A DNA stretch of 43,760 nucleotides from Caulobacterales bacterium 32-69-10 (GTDB lineage Bacteria > Pseudomonadota > Alphaproteobacteria > Caulobacterales > Caulobacteraceae). The notes under the pieces were generated by a model. It made no database searches, was not told where the DNA came from, and was given only the letters and a program-made list of their open reading frames with translations. A program made the translations under genes and the position numbers. Within the stretch, counting starts at the first letter, position 1, and the number at the start of each line of letters is the position of its first letter. Where the stretch lies: positions 1 through 43,760 of the forward strand of contig NCED01000034.1 of assembly GCA_002280485.1 (NCBI GenBank), read 5' to 3'. Shown here one piece after another: positions 7,977-19,770 of this stretch.

Positions 7977-9563
7977 ATGATTCAGATGCGGCGCTGGAAG
8001 GTTCTGCTCGTCGTCATCTCGACGCTGCTCAGCATCATGTGGGCCCTGCCCAACATGCTGCCCGCTTCGGTCACGGCCTCGTGGCCGTCGTGGATGAACC
8101 AGCGCCTCAACCTTGGCCTTGACCTGCAGGGGGGCTCGTACCTCCTGCTCGAGGTCGACACCACCGCGCTCAAGACCGAGACGCTGAACAACCTCGTCGA
8201 GGAGGTCCGCCGCGACCTCCAGACGGCGCGCATTCCCTTCACGGGGTTGGGCCAGCGCGCCGGCGGCGTGGCCGTCCGCATCACCGATCCGGCCCAGGCC
8301 GAGGCGGCCTATCAGGCGATCAACAAGCTGGCCCAGCCCTTGGCCGGCGCGCCGGCGGGCCGCGACATCAACGTCAGCCGCAGCGGCCAGGACATCACCA
8401 TCACCCGGGTGGCCGAGGCTGACGCCGCCGCCGCCACCGAGGCTGTCGCCCGCTCCATCGAGGTCATCCGCCGGCGCATCGACAGCCTGGGCACCCGCGA
8501 GCCGTCCATCGTGCGCCAGGGCGCCAGCCGCATCGTGGTCCAGGCCCCGGGCGAGAGCGACCCTGAGCGCCTCAAGCGCGTCATCGGCCAGACCGCCAAA
8601 CTATCCTTCCAGATGGTCGACGAGGCCGTCACGCCCGAAGAGATCGCCGCCGGCCGCATCCCGCCCTCCGACATGCTGCTGCAGTCGCAGGACCAGGGAC
8701 CCCTGGTGGTGCAGCGCCGGGTGATCGTCTCCGGCGAGATGCTCGTCAACGCCGCCCCGTCCTACGACCAGTACAATCAGCCGGTCGTGTCGTTCCGCTT
8801 CAACGGCCAGGGCTCGCGGCGCTTCGGCGACGCCTCGACCGCCAACGTCGGCAAACGCTTCGCCATCGTCCTCGACGACAAGATCATCTCGGCCCCGGTG
8901 ATCAACGAGCCGATCACGGGCGGTTCCGGCCAGATCAGCGGCAACTTCACCACCGAAAGCGCCAACGAACTGGCGGTCCTGCTCAAGGCCGGCGCCCTGC
9001 CGGCCAAGCTGAACGTGGAGGAGCAGCGCACCGTCGGCGCCGAACTGGGCCAGGACGCCGTCGTCGCCGGTCAGCTGTCGACTGTCGTCGGCGCCATCTC
9101 GATCGTCATCTTCATGATCCTGGCCTACGGCTTCCTGTTCGGCGGCATCTCGGTCGTCGCCCTGGCCATAAACGGCGTGATGATCGTGGCGGCCATGTCG
9201 GTGTTCCAGGCTACCCTGACCCTGCCGGGCATCGCCGGCCTGATCCTGACCCTGGCCGTGGCCATCGACGCCAACGTGCTGATCTACGAGCGGATGCGCG
9301 AGGAGGCCAAGGCCGGCAAGTCGATCATCACGGCCATGGACGCCGGCTTCAGCCGCGCCATGCTGACCATCATCGACGCCAACGTCACCGCCCTGGTGGC
9401 CGCGGGCATCATGTTCGTGTTCGGCGCCGGCCCGGTGCGCGGCTTCGCCTGGACCCTGTCGATCGGGGTGTTCACCTCGGTGTTCACCGCCGTCATGGTC
9501 ACCCAGGTGCTGCTGGCCTGGTGGTTCAAGGCCGCGCGCCCCAAGAAACTTCCGATCGTATGA
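7977..9563 (+). CDS. secD: Protein translocase subunit SecD
   Basis: SecD uses the proton motive force to help pull proteins through SecYEG on the periplasmic side. The 528-residue protein has a first membrane helix, the conserved LNLGLDLQGGSYLLLEV motif (about residues 44-60), the large periplasmic P1 head (about 60-350), and five C-terminal helices including AVAIDANVLIYERMREE. GGAGG-like sequence (GGAGGCC) precedes the ATG at 7977; an ATG three codons later is possible. The stop overlaps the secF start by four bases (ATGA). Confidence 0.97.
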   Translation: MIQMRRWKVLLVVISTLLSIMWALPNMLPASVTASWPSWMNQRLNLGLDLQGGSYLLLEVDTTALKTETLNNLVEEVRRDLQTARIPFTGLGQRAGGVAVRITDPAQAEAAYQAINKLAQPLAGAPAGRDINVSRSGQDITITRVAEADAAAATEAVARSIEVIRRRIDSLGTREPSIVRQGASRIVVQAPGESDPERLKRVIGQTAKLSFQMVDEAVTPEEIAAGRIPPSDMLLQSQDQGPLVVQRRVIVSGEMLVNAAPSYDQYNQPVVSFRFNGQGSRRFGDASTANVGKRFAIVLDDKIISAPVINEPITGGSGQISGNFTTESANELAVLLKAGALPAKLNVEEQRTVGAELGQDAVVAGQLSTVVGAISIVIFMILAYGFLFGGISVVALAINGVMIVAAMSVFQATLTLPGIAGLILTLAVAIDANVLIYERMREEAKAGKSIITAMDAGFSRAMLTIIDANVTALVAAGIMFVFGAGPVRGFAWTLSIGVFTSVFTAVMVTQVLLAWWFKAARPKKLPIV

Positions 9564-10519
9564 GCATGTCCATGTGGCCCCTGATCAGACTGCTCCCCGC
9601 CAAGACCAACTTCCGCTACGTCAGGTACGCGAAGGTCCTCAACCCCATCTCGATCCTGCTGGTCATCGGCTCGCTCTACGCCGCGATCTTCAACCCGGGC
9701 CTGAACTTCGGCATCGACTTCAAGGGCGGCACGATCCTCGAGCTGACCACGCCCGGCCGTCTGGTCGATCTCGGCGCGGCCCGCGAGAGCATGGGCTCGC
9801 TGGGGCTGGGCGACGTGCAGGTGCAGGCCTTCGGCGACGGCCGGTCGGCCCAGGTCCGCTTCCAGACCCCCGACAACGCCAATCCGGCCCAGCTGGTCGA
9901 TCGGGTCCGCGGCGTCCTGCGCACCGCTCTGGGCCAGGACGTCCGCTTCACGCGCACCGACGTGGTGGGCCCCAAGGTCTCGGGCGAGCTGTTCCGCTCC
10001 GGCCTGATGGCCCTGGGCTTCGCCATTGTCCTGATGATGGCCTACATCTGGTTCCGCTTCGAGTTCCGCTTCGGGCTCGGGGCCGTGGCGGGCCTGTTCC
10101 ACGACGTGATCCTGACCTTCGGGGTCCTGGCGATCAGCCAGCTCGAGTTTTCGCTCACCACGATCGCAGCCATCCTGACCATCATCGGCTATTCGATGAA
10201 CGACACCGTCGTCGTGTTCGACCGGATCCGGGAGAACCTCGTCAAGTACAAGCGGATGCCGATGGCCGACCTGATCGACCTGTCGGTCAACGAGACCTTT
10301 TCCCGGACCATGATCACCGGCCCGACCGCCATCATGGCCCTGGTCGGCCTCGCCGTGTTCGGCGGCGAGACCCTCTACGGCTTCTCGATCATCATCATCT
10401 TCGGCCTGGTCTGCGGCACCTATTCGTCGATCTACGTCGGCGCGCCCCTGCTGCTGCTGTTCAACAAGCGGCCCGACAAGGTCGAGATCTCCCCCAACCC
10501 CGTCATCCCGAAGCCCTAG
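9560..10519 (+). CDS. secF: Protein translocase subunit SecF
   Basis: Partner of SecD in protein export. The product is 319 residues with six membrane helices, the family motif FGIDFKGGTILEL near residue 52, a short periplasmic domain, and SMNDTVVVFDRIRENL (about residues 215-230), which corresponds to the SecD IDANVLIYERMRE motif. The ATG at 9560 overlaps the secD TGA and gives the expected N-terminus; longer in-frame starts lie inside secD and are not needed. The Mth938-domain gene starts two bases after its stop. Confidence 0.96.
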   Translation: MSMSMWPLIRLLPAKTNFRYVRYAKVLNPISILLVIGSLYAAIFNPGLNFGIDFKGGTILELTTPGRLVDLGAARESMGSLGLGDVQVQAFGDGRSAQVRFQTPDNANPAQLVDRVRGVLRTALGQDVRFTRTDVVGPKVSGELFRSGLMALGFAIVLMMAYIWFRFEFRFGLGAVAGLFHDVILTFGVLAISQLEFSLTTIAAILTIIGYSMNDTVVVFDRIRENLVKYKRMPMADLIDLSVNETFSRTMITGPTAIMALVGLAVFGGETLYGFSIIIIFGLVCGTYSSIYVGAPLLLLFNKRPDKVEISPNPVIPKP

Positions 10520-10521
10520 GC

Positions 10522-10878
10522 GTGCGCAGGCCCCCGGCCATCGAGGCCTACGGGGCCGGCGGCTTCCGCACCGAGGCGGGCCGGGTCGAGGGCTCGATCC
10601 TGATCCTGGACGATGTGGTTCATCCCTGGCCGGTGGCCAGCCTCGCGGACCTCACGCCCGCCCACTTCGACACCGTCCTGGCGGCGGGCCCGGCCGTCGC
10701 GGAGTTCGCGCTCCTCGGTCTCGGCCCCGCCATGGCCCCGCCGCCCCGCGCGGTGCGCGAGGCGCTTGCCGCCGCCCGCATCGGGCTTGAGGTGATGGAC
10801 ACCGCCTCGGCCGTGCGCCTCTACAACGTGCTGGCCAAGGAAGGCCGCCGCATCGCCGCCGCCCTGATCGCCATCTAA
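10522..10878 (+). CDS. Mth938-domain (NDUFAF3-like) protein
   Basis: Small alpha/beta protein of the Mth938/DUF498 family, whose mitochondrial member NDUFAF3 assists complex I assembly. The 118-residue sequence fits from MRRPPAIEAYGAGGFR through SILILDDVVHPWPV, LLGLGPAMAPPP and the C-terminal GLEVMDTASAVRLYNVLAKE. The GTG start at 10522 is chosen because it lies two bases after secF and matches the family N-terminus. Co-occurrence with secDF-yajC is common in alphaproteobacteria and fits a job in membrane-protein biogenesis. The bacterial function is inferred, not proven. Confidence 0.85.
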   Translation: MRRPPAIEAYGAGGFRTEAGRVEGSILILDDVVHPWPVASLADLTPAHFDTVLAAGPAVAEFALLGLGPAMAPPPRAVREALAAARIGLEVMDTASAVRLYNVLAKEGRRIAAALIAI

Positions 10879-10960
10879 GCGGAATTGCTACCCGCCCCCG
10901 AACCGACGTAGGGTTCCCGCTTCACGGGCGGGGGCCCGGGCAAGGCAACGGGGGCCGAAA

Positions 10961-11587
10961 ATGGCTGGTCTGCTTCTGAATTTCCGCAACACGATCCTCT
11001 TGAGCCTCGCCATCGCGGTGCTCTTCGTGATCGGCTACGGCGTCCATTCCAACTTCGGCATCATCTTCTGGGAGGCCACCTTCCGGTGGATCCACGTCAG
11101 CCTGGGCATCCTGTGGATCGGCCTGCTGTACTATTTCAACTTCGTCCAGATCCGGAAGATGCCGGACATCCCGGCCGAGCTGAAGCCGGCGATCTCGAAG
11201 TACATCGCGCCCGAGGCCCTGTTCTGGTTCCGCTATGCGGCCTTGGGGACCTGGGTGGCCGGCATCATCCTGGCCATCCTGCGCTCCTACACCAAGACCG
11301 ACTTCTTCCTGGAGACGGTCACCCTCGGCTTCGCCGGCGGCTACAACCCCGGCGTGGACATCTCCTATTCGATGATCGGCGTCGGCATGTGGCTGGCGAC
11401 CATCATGTTCCTGAACGTGTGGGTGTTCATCTGGCCGAACCAGAAGATCGCCCTCGGGATCGTCGAGGCCGACGCCGACGCCAAGGCCAAGGCCGGCCGC
11501 ACGGCCACCCTGTTCTCGCGCACCAACACCCTGCTGTCCCTGCCCATGCTGACCACCATGGCCATGAACCAGACCCTGTTCGGCTAA
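10961..11587 (+). CDS. PuuD N-terminal-like (urate oxidase N-domain) membrane protein
   Basis: Four or five hydrophobic helices dominate this 208-residue protein, beginning MAGLLLNFRNTILLSLAIAV. Histidine- and tryptophan-containing segments such as FRWIHVSLGILWIGLLYYFN and NVWVFIWPNQ recall the membrane domain of PuuD-type urate hydroxylases (DUF989). No C-terminal cytochrome c domain with CxxCH is present, so it corresponds to the membrane part only. Enzymatic activity cannot be claimed. It has its own short upstream region (10879-10960) and a strong terminator immediately after it, so it is probably monocistronic. Confidence 0.7.
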   Translation: MAGLLLNFRNTILLSLAIAVLFVIGYGVHSNFGIIFWEATFRWIHVSLGILWIGLLYYFNFVQIRKMPDIPAELKPAISKYIAPEALFWFRYAALGTWVAGIILAILRSYTKTDFFLETVTLGFAGGYNPGVDISYSMIGVGMWLATIMFLNVWVFIWPNQKIALGIVEADADAKAKAGRTATLFSRTNTLLSLPMLTTMAMNQTLFG

Positions 11588-11608
11588 GCCGGAAGCCTCT
11601 ACTCGGAA

Positions 11609-11637
11609 GGGCCCGCCCGGTTCGGCGGGCCCTTTTT
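11609..11637 (+). terminator. Rho-independent terminator after the PuuD-N-like gene
   Basis: A perfect 9-bp stem GGGCCCGCC (11609-11617) and GGCGGGCCC (11624-11632) with a six-base loop is followed directly by five Ts. It lies 21 bases after the stop at 11587 and 13 bases before the next gene. Confidence 0.93.
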
Positions 11638-11649
11638 CGTTTGAGCCTG

Positions 11650-12372
11650 ATGACAGAAACCCTAGACGCCCTCGTCCGGCGGGTGGACCCCGACCGGTGG
11701 CTGGCCGCCCGCTTCGCCGGTTCGCGGCGCGGCGACCTCGCGAGCCTCTACGCCCTCAACCACGAGCTGGCCCGGGTGGCCGAGACCGTCACCACCCCGA
11801 TGCTGGGCGAGATCCGCCTGGCCTGGTGGGGCGAGCAGATCGAGGCGATGACCGCCGCCCATCCGGTGATCCAGGCCCTGCGCGGCGTCGCCGGCCTGGA
11901 CGGCGAGCGGCTCGCCGCCATGGTCCAGGGTCGCGGACCCGATCTCGAGCCGGAGCCGTTCGCGGACGAGGACGCGCTGACCGCCTACATCGACGGCACG
12001 GCGGGCGCCGTGATGGCCGCCGCCGCTCGCCTGCTTGATCCCGCGACCGACCCCGCCACGGTGCGCGGCGCGGCCCGGGCCTGGGGCTGGGCCGGCCTGT
12101 GGCGCGCCGGGCCCGCCTGGGCCGCCCGAGGCCGACGCTGGACCCCGCTGAACTGGGGCGAGGCCGAAGAAACCGAGATCGCCGCCCACGTCGCCCACCG
12201 CGTCGAGGCGGCGCTGAAGGAAGCCCAGACCGAGCTGAAGGCCCTGCCCGTCGCCGCCTTCCCCGCCGTCGCCTACGCGACCCTGGCGCGGCAGTACGCG
12301 GCCGGCGCCAGGCCTAACGATTTGCAGAAGCGGGCGAGGCTGCTGGCGGCCGTCGTGCGGGGGAAGATCTAG
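11650..12372 (+). CDS. Squalene/phytoene-synthase-fold protein, NDUFAF6-like, probably non-catalytic
   Basis: The 240-residue sequence matches the trans-isoprenoid head-to-head synthase family in its opening (LAARFAGSRRGDLASLYALNHELARV) and in LAWWGEQIEAM. It is shorter than true squalene or phytoene synthases (about 280-300). The Asp-rich metal motifs are missing: the first reads HELARVAE instead of DxxxD, and the second region reads GWAGLWRAGP with no NxxRD-type motif. This is the pattern of NDUFAF6-like proteins linked to respiratory complex I assembly in mitochondria. The ATG at 11650 is the start that gives the family N-terminus; the longer frame crosses a terminator. Confidence 0.75.
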   Translation: MTETLDALVRRVDPDRWLAARFAGSRRGDLASLYALNHELARVAETVTTPMLGEIRLAWWGEQIEAMTAAHPVIQALRGVAGLDGERLAAMVQGRGPDLEPEPFADEDALTAYIDGTAGAVMAAAARLLDPATDPATVRGAARAWGWAGLWRAGPAWAARGRRWTPLNWGEAEETEIAAHVAHRVEAALKEAQTELKALPVAAFPAVAYATLARQYAAGARPNDLQKRARLLAAVVRGKI

Positions 12373-12392
12373 CGCCGAGGCGGCCGCACCCC

Positions 12393-13769
12393 TCAGGCCG
12401 CCAGCCACCCCTCCAGATCCGTCATCGCGCGCTCCGACATCAGCCGCTTCTTGGCCCGGCCGCGGTCGGTGGGGTTGAGCTTCTTGCCGTCCTCGCTGCG
12501 CTTGGGCCCTTCGAGGGGCGGCAGGAGGCCATAGTTGATGTTCATCGGCTGGAACGAGCCGGAGCCGCCCTCCAGGTGGCCGCCGGTGATGTGGCCGATC
12601 AGGGCGCCAAGGGCCGTAGATGGGGGCGGCGGCGCCAGGGTGCGCCCCAGCGCCTCGGCGGCGGCGAAGCGGCCGGCCAGCAGCCCCACCGCCGCGCTTT
12701 CCACATAGCCCTCGACCCCGGTGATCTGGCCGGCGAAGCGCAGGCGCGGATCGGCCTTCAGCCGCAGGGCGCCGTCGAGCAGGCGCGGCGAGTTGAGGAA
12801 GGTGTTGCGGTGCAGCCCGCCCAGGCGGGCGAACTCGGCCTTCTCCAGTCCCGGAATGGTGCGGAACACCTCGGTCTGGGCGCCGTGCTTCAGCTTGGTC
12901 TGGAAGCCGACCAGATTGTAGAGCGTGCCGAGCGCATTGTCCTGGCGCAGCTGGACCACCGCATAGGGCTTCTCGTCGGGCTTGTGCGGATTGGTCAGGC
13001 CGACCGGCTTCATGGGGCCGAAGCGCAGGGTCTCTCGGCCCCGCTCGGCCATCACCTCGATCGGCAGGCAGCCGTCGAAGTAGGGCGTGTCCTTCTCCCA
13101 CTCCTTGAAATCGCCCTTGGGGCCGTCGAGCAGGGCCTGGATGAAGGCCTCGTACTGGGCCTTGTCCATGGGGCAGTTGATGTAGGCGGCCGCATCGCCG
13201 CCGGGGCCGGCCTTGTCGTAGCGCGACTGGCGCCAGGCCGCGGTCATGTCGATGGACTCGGCGTGCACGATCGGCGCGATGGCGTCGAAGAAGGCCAGGC
13301 TCTCCTCGCCGGTCAGGGTCAGGATGGCGGCGGTCAGGGCGGGAGAGGTGAGGGGGCCGGTCGAGACGATCACCCGCTCCCACTCGGCCGGCGGCAGTCC
13401 GGCGACCTCGGCCCGGTCGATTGTGATGTTGGGGTGCGCCTCCAGCTTCGCGGTCACCGCGTCGGAAAAGCCGTCCCGGTCCACCGCCAGGGCGCCGCCG
13501 GCCGGCACCTGGTTGGCGTCGCCCGAAGCCATGATCAGCGAGTTGCACCGCCGCATCTCGGCGTGCAGCAGGCCGACGGCGTTGTACTGCCAGTCGTCCG
13601 AGCGGAACGAGTTGGAGCAGACCAGCTCGGCGAAACCGCCGGTGTGGTGGGCGGGGGTGGACACCACGGGCCGCATCTCGTGCAGCACCACGGGGACGCC
13701 GGCCTCGGCGATTTGCCAGGCCGCTTCCGATCCGGCGAGGCCGGCGCCGATGACGTGAACAGGATTCAT
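12393..13769 (-). CDS. trmFO: Methylenetetrahydrofolate--tRNA-(uracil-5-)-methyltransferase TrmFO
   Basis: Folate- and FAD-dependent enzyme that makes ribothymidine at position 54 of tRNA. The 458-residue protein has the FAD dinucleotide motif [18 protein letters not shown] near the N-terminus, VVLHEMRP, and the family hallmarks [40 protein letters not shown] and GLLAGRFAA. The start at 13769 ([10 protein letters not shown]) is chosen; an upstream extension of about 103 codons lacks homologous character. It is convergent with the NDUFAF6-like gene and divergent from the next membrane protein. Confidence 0.95.
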   Translation of the reverse strand: MNPVHVIGAGLAGSEAAWQIAEAGVPVVLHEMRPVVSTPAHHTGGFAELVCSNSFRSDDWQYNAVGLLHAEMRRCNSLIMASGDANQVPAGGALAVDRDGFSDAVTAKLEAHPNITIDRAEVAGLPPAEWERVIVSTGPLTSPALTAAILTLTGEESLAFFDAIAPIVHAESIDMTAAWRQSRYDKAGPGGDAAAYINCPMDKAQYEAFIQALLDGPKGDFKEWEKDTPYFDGCLPIEVMAERGRETLRFGPMKPVGLTNPHKPDEKPYAVVQLRQDNALGTLYNLVGFQTKLKHGAQTEVFRTIPGLEKAEFARLGGLHRNTFLNSPRLLDGALRLKADPRLRFAGQITGVEGYVESAAVGLLAGRFAAAEALGRTLAPPPPSTALGALIGHITGGHLEGGSGSFQPMNINYGLLPPLEGPKRSEDGKKLNPTDRGRAKKRLMSERAMTDLEGWLAA

Positions 13770-13887
13770 GGCGCGTCTATTAGCTGGCCGGCCCGACCCT
13801 TGCGAGGCCCGGGGCGAAGTTGGCGTGTCCGACCCGTTGTGGAACGCCCGTGTGGGGCGCAGGGTCGGTTCAGTAGAAGGGTTGAGT

Positions 13888-14769
13888 ATGTCCAGGCCCG
13901 GTGAGACCGCCGGCGAGGCCGTCAGTTCGGCTTTCGCCTTCGCCCAGGACGCGGCGCGGCGGCTGTGGGGCGTGCAGGCGCTCGCCGCCTTCGGCGTCGC
14001 CGTCGTCTTCGCCGCCCTGCGCGGCCGGATGAGCGCGTCCGAGGCCGCCGACCTGTGGCGGGTCGGCTGGTGGACCATATTGGTCAGCGCCGCCCCCCTG
14101 TGGGCCGGTCTTTATCGCCTGGAGCTGGGCGGAAAGGCGCTGCGCACCCTGGGCCCCGCCGGCCTCCAGTTCGGTTTGGCCGAGATCCGCCTCATCGTCC
14201 TGGCCGCCGCCTTCGTGGCCGCGTCCGCCTTCGTGTGGCTGCCCGTGGTGGCGGTATCGGCCCTGATCTTCGTCCTGTTCCGGTTCGCCGGCGCCGCGAC
14301 CCTGGCCCATGTCGGCGAGGTGCAGGTCTCGTTCCTGATCGTCCTGGCCCTCTGGCTGGGCGTGCTCGGCGTCTTCGCCTGGATCTGCGCCCGCTGCGCC
14401 TTCGCCCCCGCCGCCACGGTAGGCAAGCGGCGGCTGGTGTTGCGCGAAGCCTGGGACCTCGGCCGCGGCCGGACCCTGGCGGTGCTGGGCGGCTGGCTGC
14501 TGGTCCAGGCCCCCACCGTGCTGGTCGTGGTCCTCCTGGCGCTGCTGGATGAGGTCGCGCGGCATGACCCGATGTGGGGCGCCCGGGGCCGCTGGCCCCT
14601 CGCCGACGCGGCCGTCGGCGGCTTGGTGCTGGGACTGGTCATGGCCTTCGTCCAGGCGCCTTTGACCGTGGGCGTGCTGGGCTATCTTTACCGCGCCCGG
14701 CGCGAGCGCTACCGGGCCCTGTCCGCCGTCACGCCCCGTCGCTTCCGGCCGGAGCTTTTGGCCGGTTGA
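13888..14769 (+). CDS. Hypothetical multi-pass membrane protein
   Basis: I do not recognise a named family. The 293-residue product (from [16 protein letters not shown]) has about six hydrophobic spans: around residues 25-42, 60-78, 97-125, 140-163, 187-207 and 230-255. The N-terminal [18 protein letters not shown] helix and the final [16 protein letters not shown] recall integral membrane proteins of the glycerophosphodiester-phosphodiesterase membrane-domain type. The start at 13888 follows AGAAGGG; a frame extension to 13768 overlaps the trmFO start. The next gene encodes a protein of similar size and topology, suggesting an old duplication. Confidence 0.65.
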   Translation: MSRPGETAGEAVSSAFAFAQDAARRLWGVQALAAFGVAVVFAALRGRMSASEAADLWRVGWWTILVSAAPLWAGLYRLELGGKALRTLGPAGLQFGLAEIRLIVLAAAFVAASAFVWLPVVAVSALIFVLFRFAGAATLAHVGEVQVSFLIVLALWLGVLGVFAWICARCAFAPAATVGKRRLVLREAWDLGRGRTLAVLGGWLLVQAPTVLVVVLLALLDEVARHDPMWGARGRWPLADAAVGGLVLGLVMAFVQAPLTVGVLGYLYRARRERYRALSAVTPRRFRPELLAG

Positions 14770-14806
14770 GACGCTAAAGCTGGAACATGCCGATGATTCT
14801 CAGCCG

Positions 14807-15691
14807 ATGAGCTTTTCCGCGACCGAAGGCGCCTTCGAAGGCTTCCGCCTCACCGGCCGCCACCCCCTGGGCGTCCTGTCCTGGGCGGCGGTGATGCTGG
14901 CCGCGAACCTGCTGGTCGGCCTGGCCATCGGCGGCATCGCCGGACCGCAGTGGGCCGAGTTCGAACAGCTCGCCGCCACGACCAGCCCCGACACCGCCCA
15001 GATGAGCGCCCTGCTGCCCAAGGTGCTCCCGGCCGCCCTGATCTCCATGCTGGTGCAGGTGGTGGCCGCCTCCGTGGTCAACGCCTCGGTGCTGCGCGCG
15101 CTGCTGCGTCCCGAGGGCCGGGTCACCATCGGCTTCGGCAAGGACGAGCTGAGGGTGATCGGCCTGCTCCTGGCCTTCTTCGGGGTCAGCTTCCTGGCCA
15201 CCCTCATCCTCGGCGTCGCCATGGGCCTGCTGGGCCCGATGCTCGGCGCCGTGATCGTCAACCTGTCCACCATCGTCAGCTTCGCGGTGACGGTGATGCT
15301 GTTCATCCGCTTTTCCCTAGCCGGCCCCATGACCATCGCCGAGCACCGCTTCCGCTTCCGCGCCTCGTGGAAGGCGACCAAGGGCTGGTCCCTGGCCCTG
15401 CTCGGCTCGGAGGCGCTGGGGGCCTCCCTGGCTCTGGTCGTGGTGCTGCTGGCCCACATCATCTTCGTGGCCCTGGCCGGCATAGCGGTCATCGCCACCG
15501 GCGGGGCCCTGACCGATCTTGGCGCCATGTTCAGCCCCGACTTCAGCTCGCCCGAGAACCTCGGCCGGCCGCTGCCGCTGCTCTACGTCGCCTTCCTGTC
15601 GGTGCTTTACGCCATCGCCCTGGCCATACTGAACGGCCCGCCCATCGAGCTGTACCGCTCGCTGCGCCGCGAGGGAAAGCTGGGCGACTGA
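14807..15691 (+). CDS. Hypothetical multi-pass membrane protein (paralogue of the preceding gene)
   Basis: This 294-residue protein begins MSFSATEGAFEGFRLTGRHPLGVLSWAAV and has about six membrane helices. Its layout parallels that of the gene before it: a short amphipathic N-terminus naming a background helix, paired hydrophobic spans, a mid-protein charged stretch (HRFRFRASWKATKGWSLALL, compare [20 protein letters not shown] in the neighbour), and a final span before LYRSLRREGK. That shared W-x-x-x-x-G-x-x-L pattern supports paralogy. Function is unknown. The 290 bases that follow hold no gene that I can support; they are somewhat less GC-rich and must contain the promoter of the UrcA gene. 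Confidence 0.65.
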   Translation: MSFSATEGAFEGFRLTGRHPLGVLSWAAVMLAANLLVGLAIGGIAGPQWAEFEQLAATTSPDTAQMSALLPKVLPAALISMLVQVVAASVVNASVLRALLRPEGRVTIGFGKDELRVIGLLLAFFGVSFLATLILGVAMGLLGPMLGAVIVNLSTIVSFAVTVMLFIRFSLAGPMTIAEHRFRFRASWKATKGWSLALLGSEALGASLALVVVLLAHIIFVALAGIAVIATGGALTDLGAMFSPDFSSPENLGRPLPLLYVAFLSVLYAIALAILNGPPIELYRSLRREGKLGD

Positions 15692-15981
15692 TCAGGTCGC
15701 CCTCGGGGGCGTTCGTCTCCCCTCATCAAGCTGAAGAGAATCCGGCGGCGCGGAGCACGCATCACGGTAGTGTGCCCAGGTGTAGGAACGGATCAGGCTG
15801 CGCTTTTCGCAAGTGCGAGGGGTCGTATTCGCGCGCTGCACCCTGCATCTCAAATAAGCAACCGGACTGCTGAAGTTTTAGTCTACTTACAGCGCCAGGA
15901 ATTCACATCGACATTGCGGCGTCGAGACGCTATTTTACCTGCGAAAGCGCCGATGAAATGGCGCGCGCAAGGGAGTGCAAT

Positions 15982-16326
15982 ATGCATATGCTTGGGAAGG
16001 TGGCGCTCGTCGCCGCGGTGACCTGTTCCGCTCTGTCGGCCGGCGAAGCGCTGGCGCGGGACAGCGAACGCGCGCCCACCGCCATCCGTCTTTCGACGGC
16101 CGCCGTCGATTTCCAGGACAGCGCGGCGGTGCGCAGCTTCTACAAGCGCCTTGAGAACGCGGCGTGGAAGGCCTGCGACAGCCAGATCCCCGATCTCACC
16201 CTGCGCCGCGAAGACGTGCGCTGCGTCAAGGCGACGATACAGCAGGCGGTGGCGTCCCTGGACAAGCCGCTGGTCACCGCCCGGCACCAGTCCAGGTCCG
16301 CCCAGGCCTACGCCCGGGGCTACTAA
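15982..16326 (+). CDS. UrcA-family exported protein
   Basis: Small secreted protein of the UrcA family, common in Caulobacterales and Sphingomonadales and of unknown function. The 114-residue precursor has a signal peptide (MHMLGKVALVAAVTCSALSA, cleavage likely after EALA). The mature part has the family pattern: beta strand ending AVDFQDSAAVRSFYKRLENAAWKAC, then a second cysteine in VRCVKATIQQAVASLDKP. The two cysteines probably form a disulfide. AAGGGAG precedes the ATG at 15982. It ends six bases from the uvrA stop, convergent. Confidence 0.8.
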   Translation: MHMLGKVALVAAVTCSALSAGEALARDSERAPTAIRLSTAAVDFQDSAAVRSFYKRLENAAWKACDSQIPDLTLRREDVRCVKATIQQAVASLDKPLVTARHQSRSAQAYARGY

Positions 16327-16332
16327 GCCGGG

Positions 16333-19047
<2,715 letters not shown>

Positions 19048-19126
19048 CTGGCGATCGCTCGAAGGGGTTTGCCCGGGCGGGGGCGGCAGCCGCCTTATGT
19101 AATGCGCACAGCGGGCGATTCAGCAA

Positions 19127-19141
19127 GAACATTTGGCGAAC
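19127..19141 (-). promoter_or_regulatory. LexA (SOS) box upstream of uvrA
   Basis: The plus strand reads GAACATTTGGCGAAC, which is GTTC-N7-GTTC on the uvrA strand. This is exactly the direct-repeat LexA operator known from alphaproteobacteria. It lies 80 bases before the uvrA ATG, a natural place to overlap the promoter, and predicts DNA-damage induction. Confidence 0.88.
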
Positions 19142-19189
19142 GCGTTCGCGACGCCGCGAAACCTGCCTGTTCCGGAGGCGGTCGTCTTG

Positions 19190-19325
19190 TCCCTCCCCCT
19201 TGTGGGGAGGGTGGCCCGCGTAGCGGGTCGGGTGGGGGGAAGTGTCCGGCGAACGTCGCGGTTCCGCCCCACCCCGCTCGCGGGCCTGACGCCCGCGAGT
19301 CGCCCTCCCCATGAAGGGGAGGGAT
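19190..19325. repeat. Dispersed palindromic element, copy 1
   Basis: About 136 bases bounded by mini-hairpins: CCCTCCCCCTTGTGGGGAGG at the left and a CCCTCCCC-ATGA-AGGGGAGGG type arm at the right. The core contains GCGAACGTCGCGGTTCCGCC. A closely similar element lies at 22841-22960 in the opposite orientation. It occupies the gap between the uvrA promoter and the flbY stop. No coding potential. Confidence 0.82.
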
Positions 19326-19332
19326 TATGAAC

Positions 19333-19770
19333 CTACGCGGTCTTGTTCAGCGTGATCGCCGAGGCGTCCGACGCCGGCACGCGGGCCGTGGCGCCATAGG
19401 GCGCGCGGGCGGCGCGAGTGGCGGCCACTTCCTCGGCTATGGCCTGGACCAGGCCTTCGCTCACCGTCTTGGCCGCGGTCACCGCCCGGCCGTGGCGGGC
19501 CAGCACCGCCTCGAAGGTCTGGGTGGCCTGGATCAGGCGGCCCCGGGCCGCCGGGTCGGCGCCGGCGATCATGGAGGGGTCGGCTTTGATCCGCACCGAC
19601 TCGTGCCGATAGACATTGGCCAGCCGCACCGTCTCCTCGGTGGACCCCGCCACGTCCTGCGGACGGTGCGCCTCGAAGGCGGCGGCCTCGGCGGCGAGCA
19701 GGTCGGTCAGGCGCTGGGTCAGGTTGGCGAGCTGCTGGACGCGGTCGTCCGGGCCGGAGGCGTCGATCAT
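19333..19770 (-). CDS. flbY: Flagellar protein, FlbY/FlgN-like
   Basis: Mostly helical 145-residue protein (VQQLANLTQRLTDLLAAEAAAFEAHRPQDV, then RHESVRIKADPSMIAG) with the length, helical pattern and position expected of the Caulobacter flagellar protein FlbY, which resembles FlgN-type chaperones. The assignment rests chiefly on its place as third gene of flgI-rod protein-flbY: its ATG overlaps the stop of the rod-binding gene by four bases (ATGA). A FlgN-like chaperone for hook-associated proteins is a reasonable guess, not shown. Its end is followed within seven bases by a dispersed palindromic element. Confidence 0.65.
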   Translation of the reverse strand: MIDASGPDDRVQQLANLTQRLTDLLAAEAAAFEAHRPQDVAGSTEETVRLANVYRHESVRIKADPSMIAGADPAARGRLIQATQTFEAVLARHGRAVTAAKTVSEGLVQAIAEEVAATRAARAPYGATARVPASDASAITLNKTA

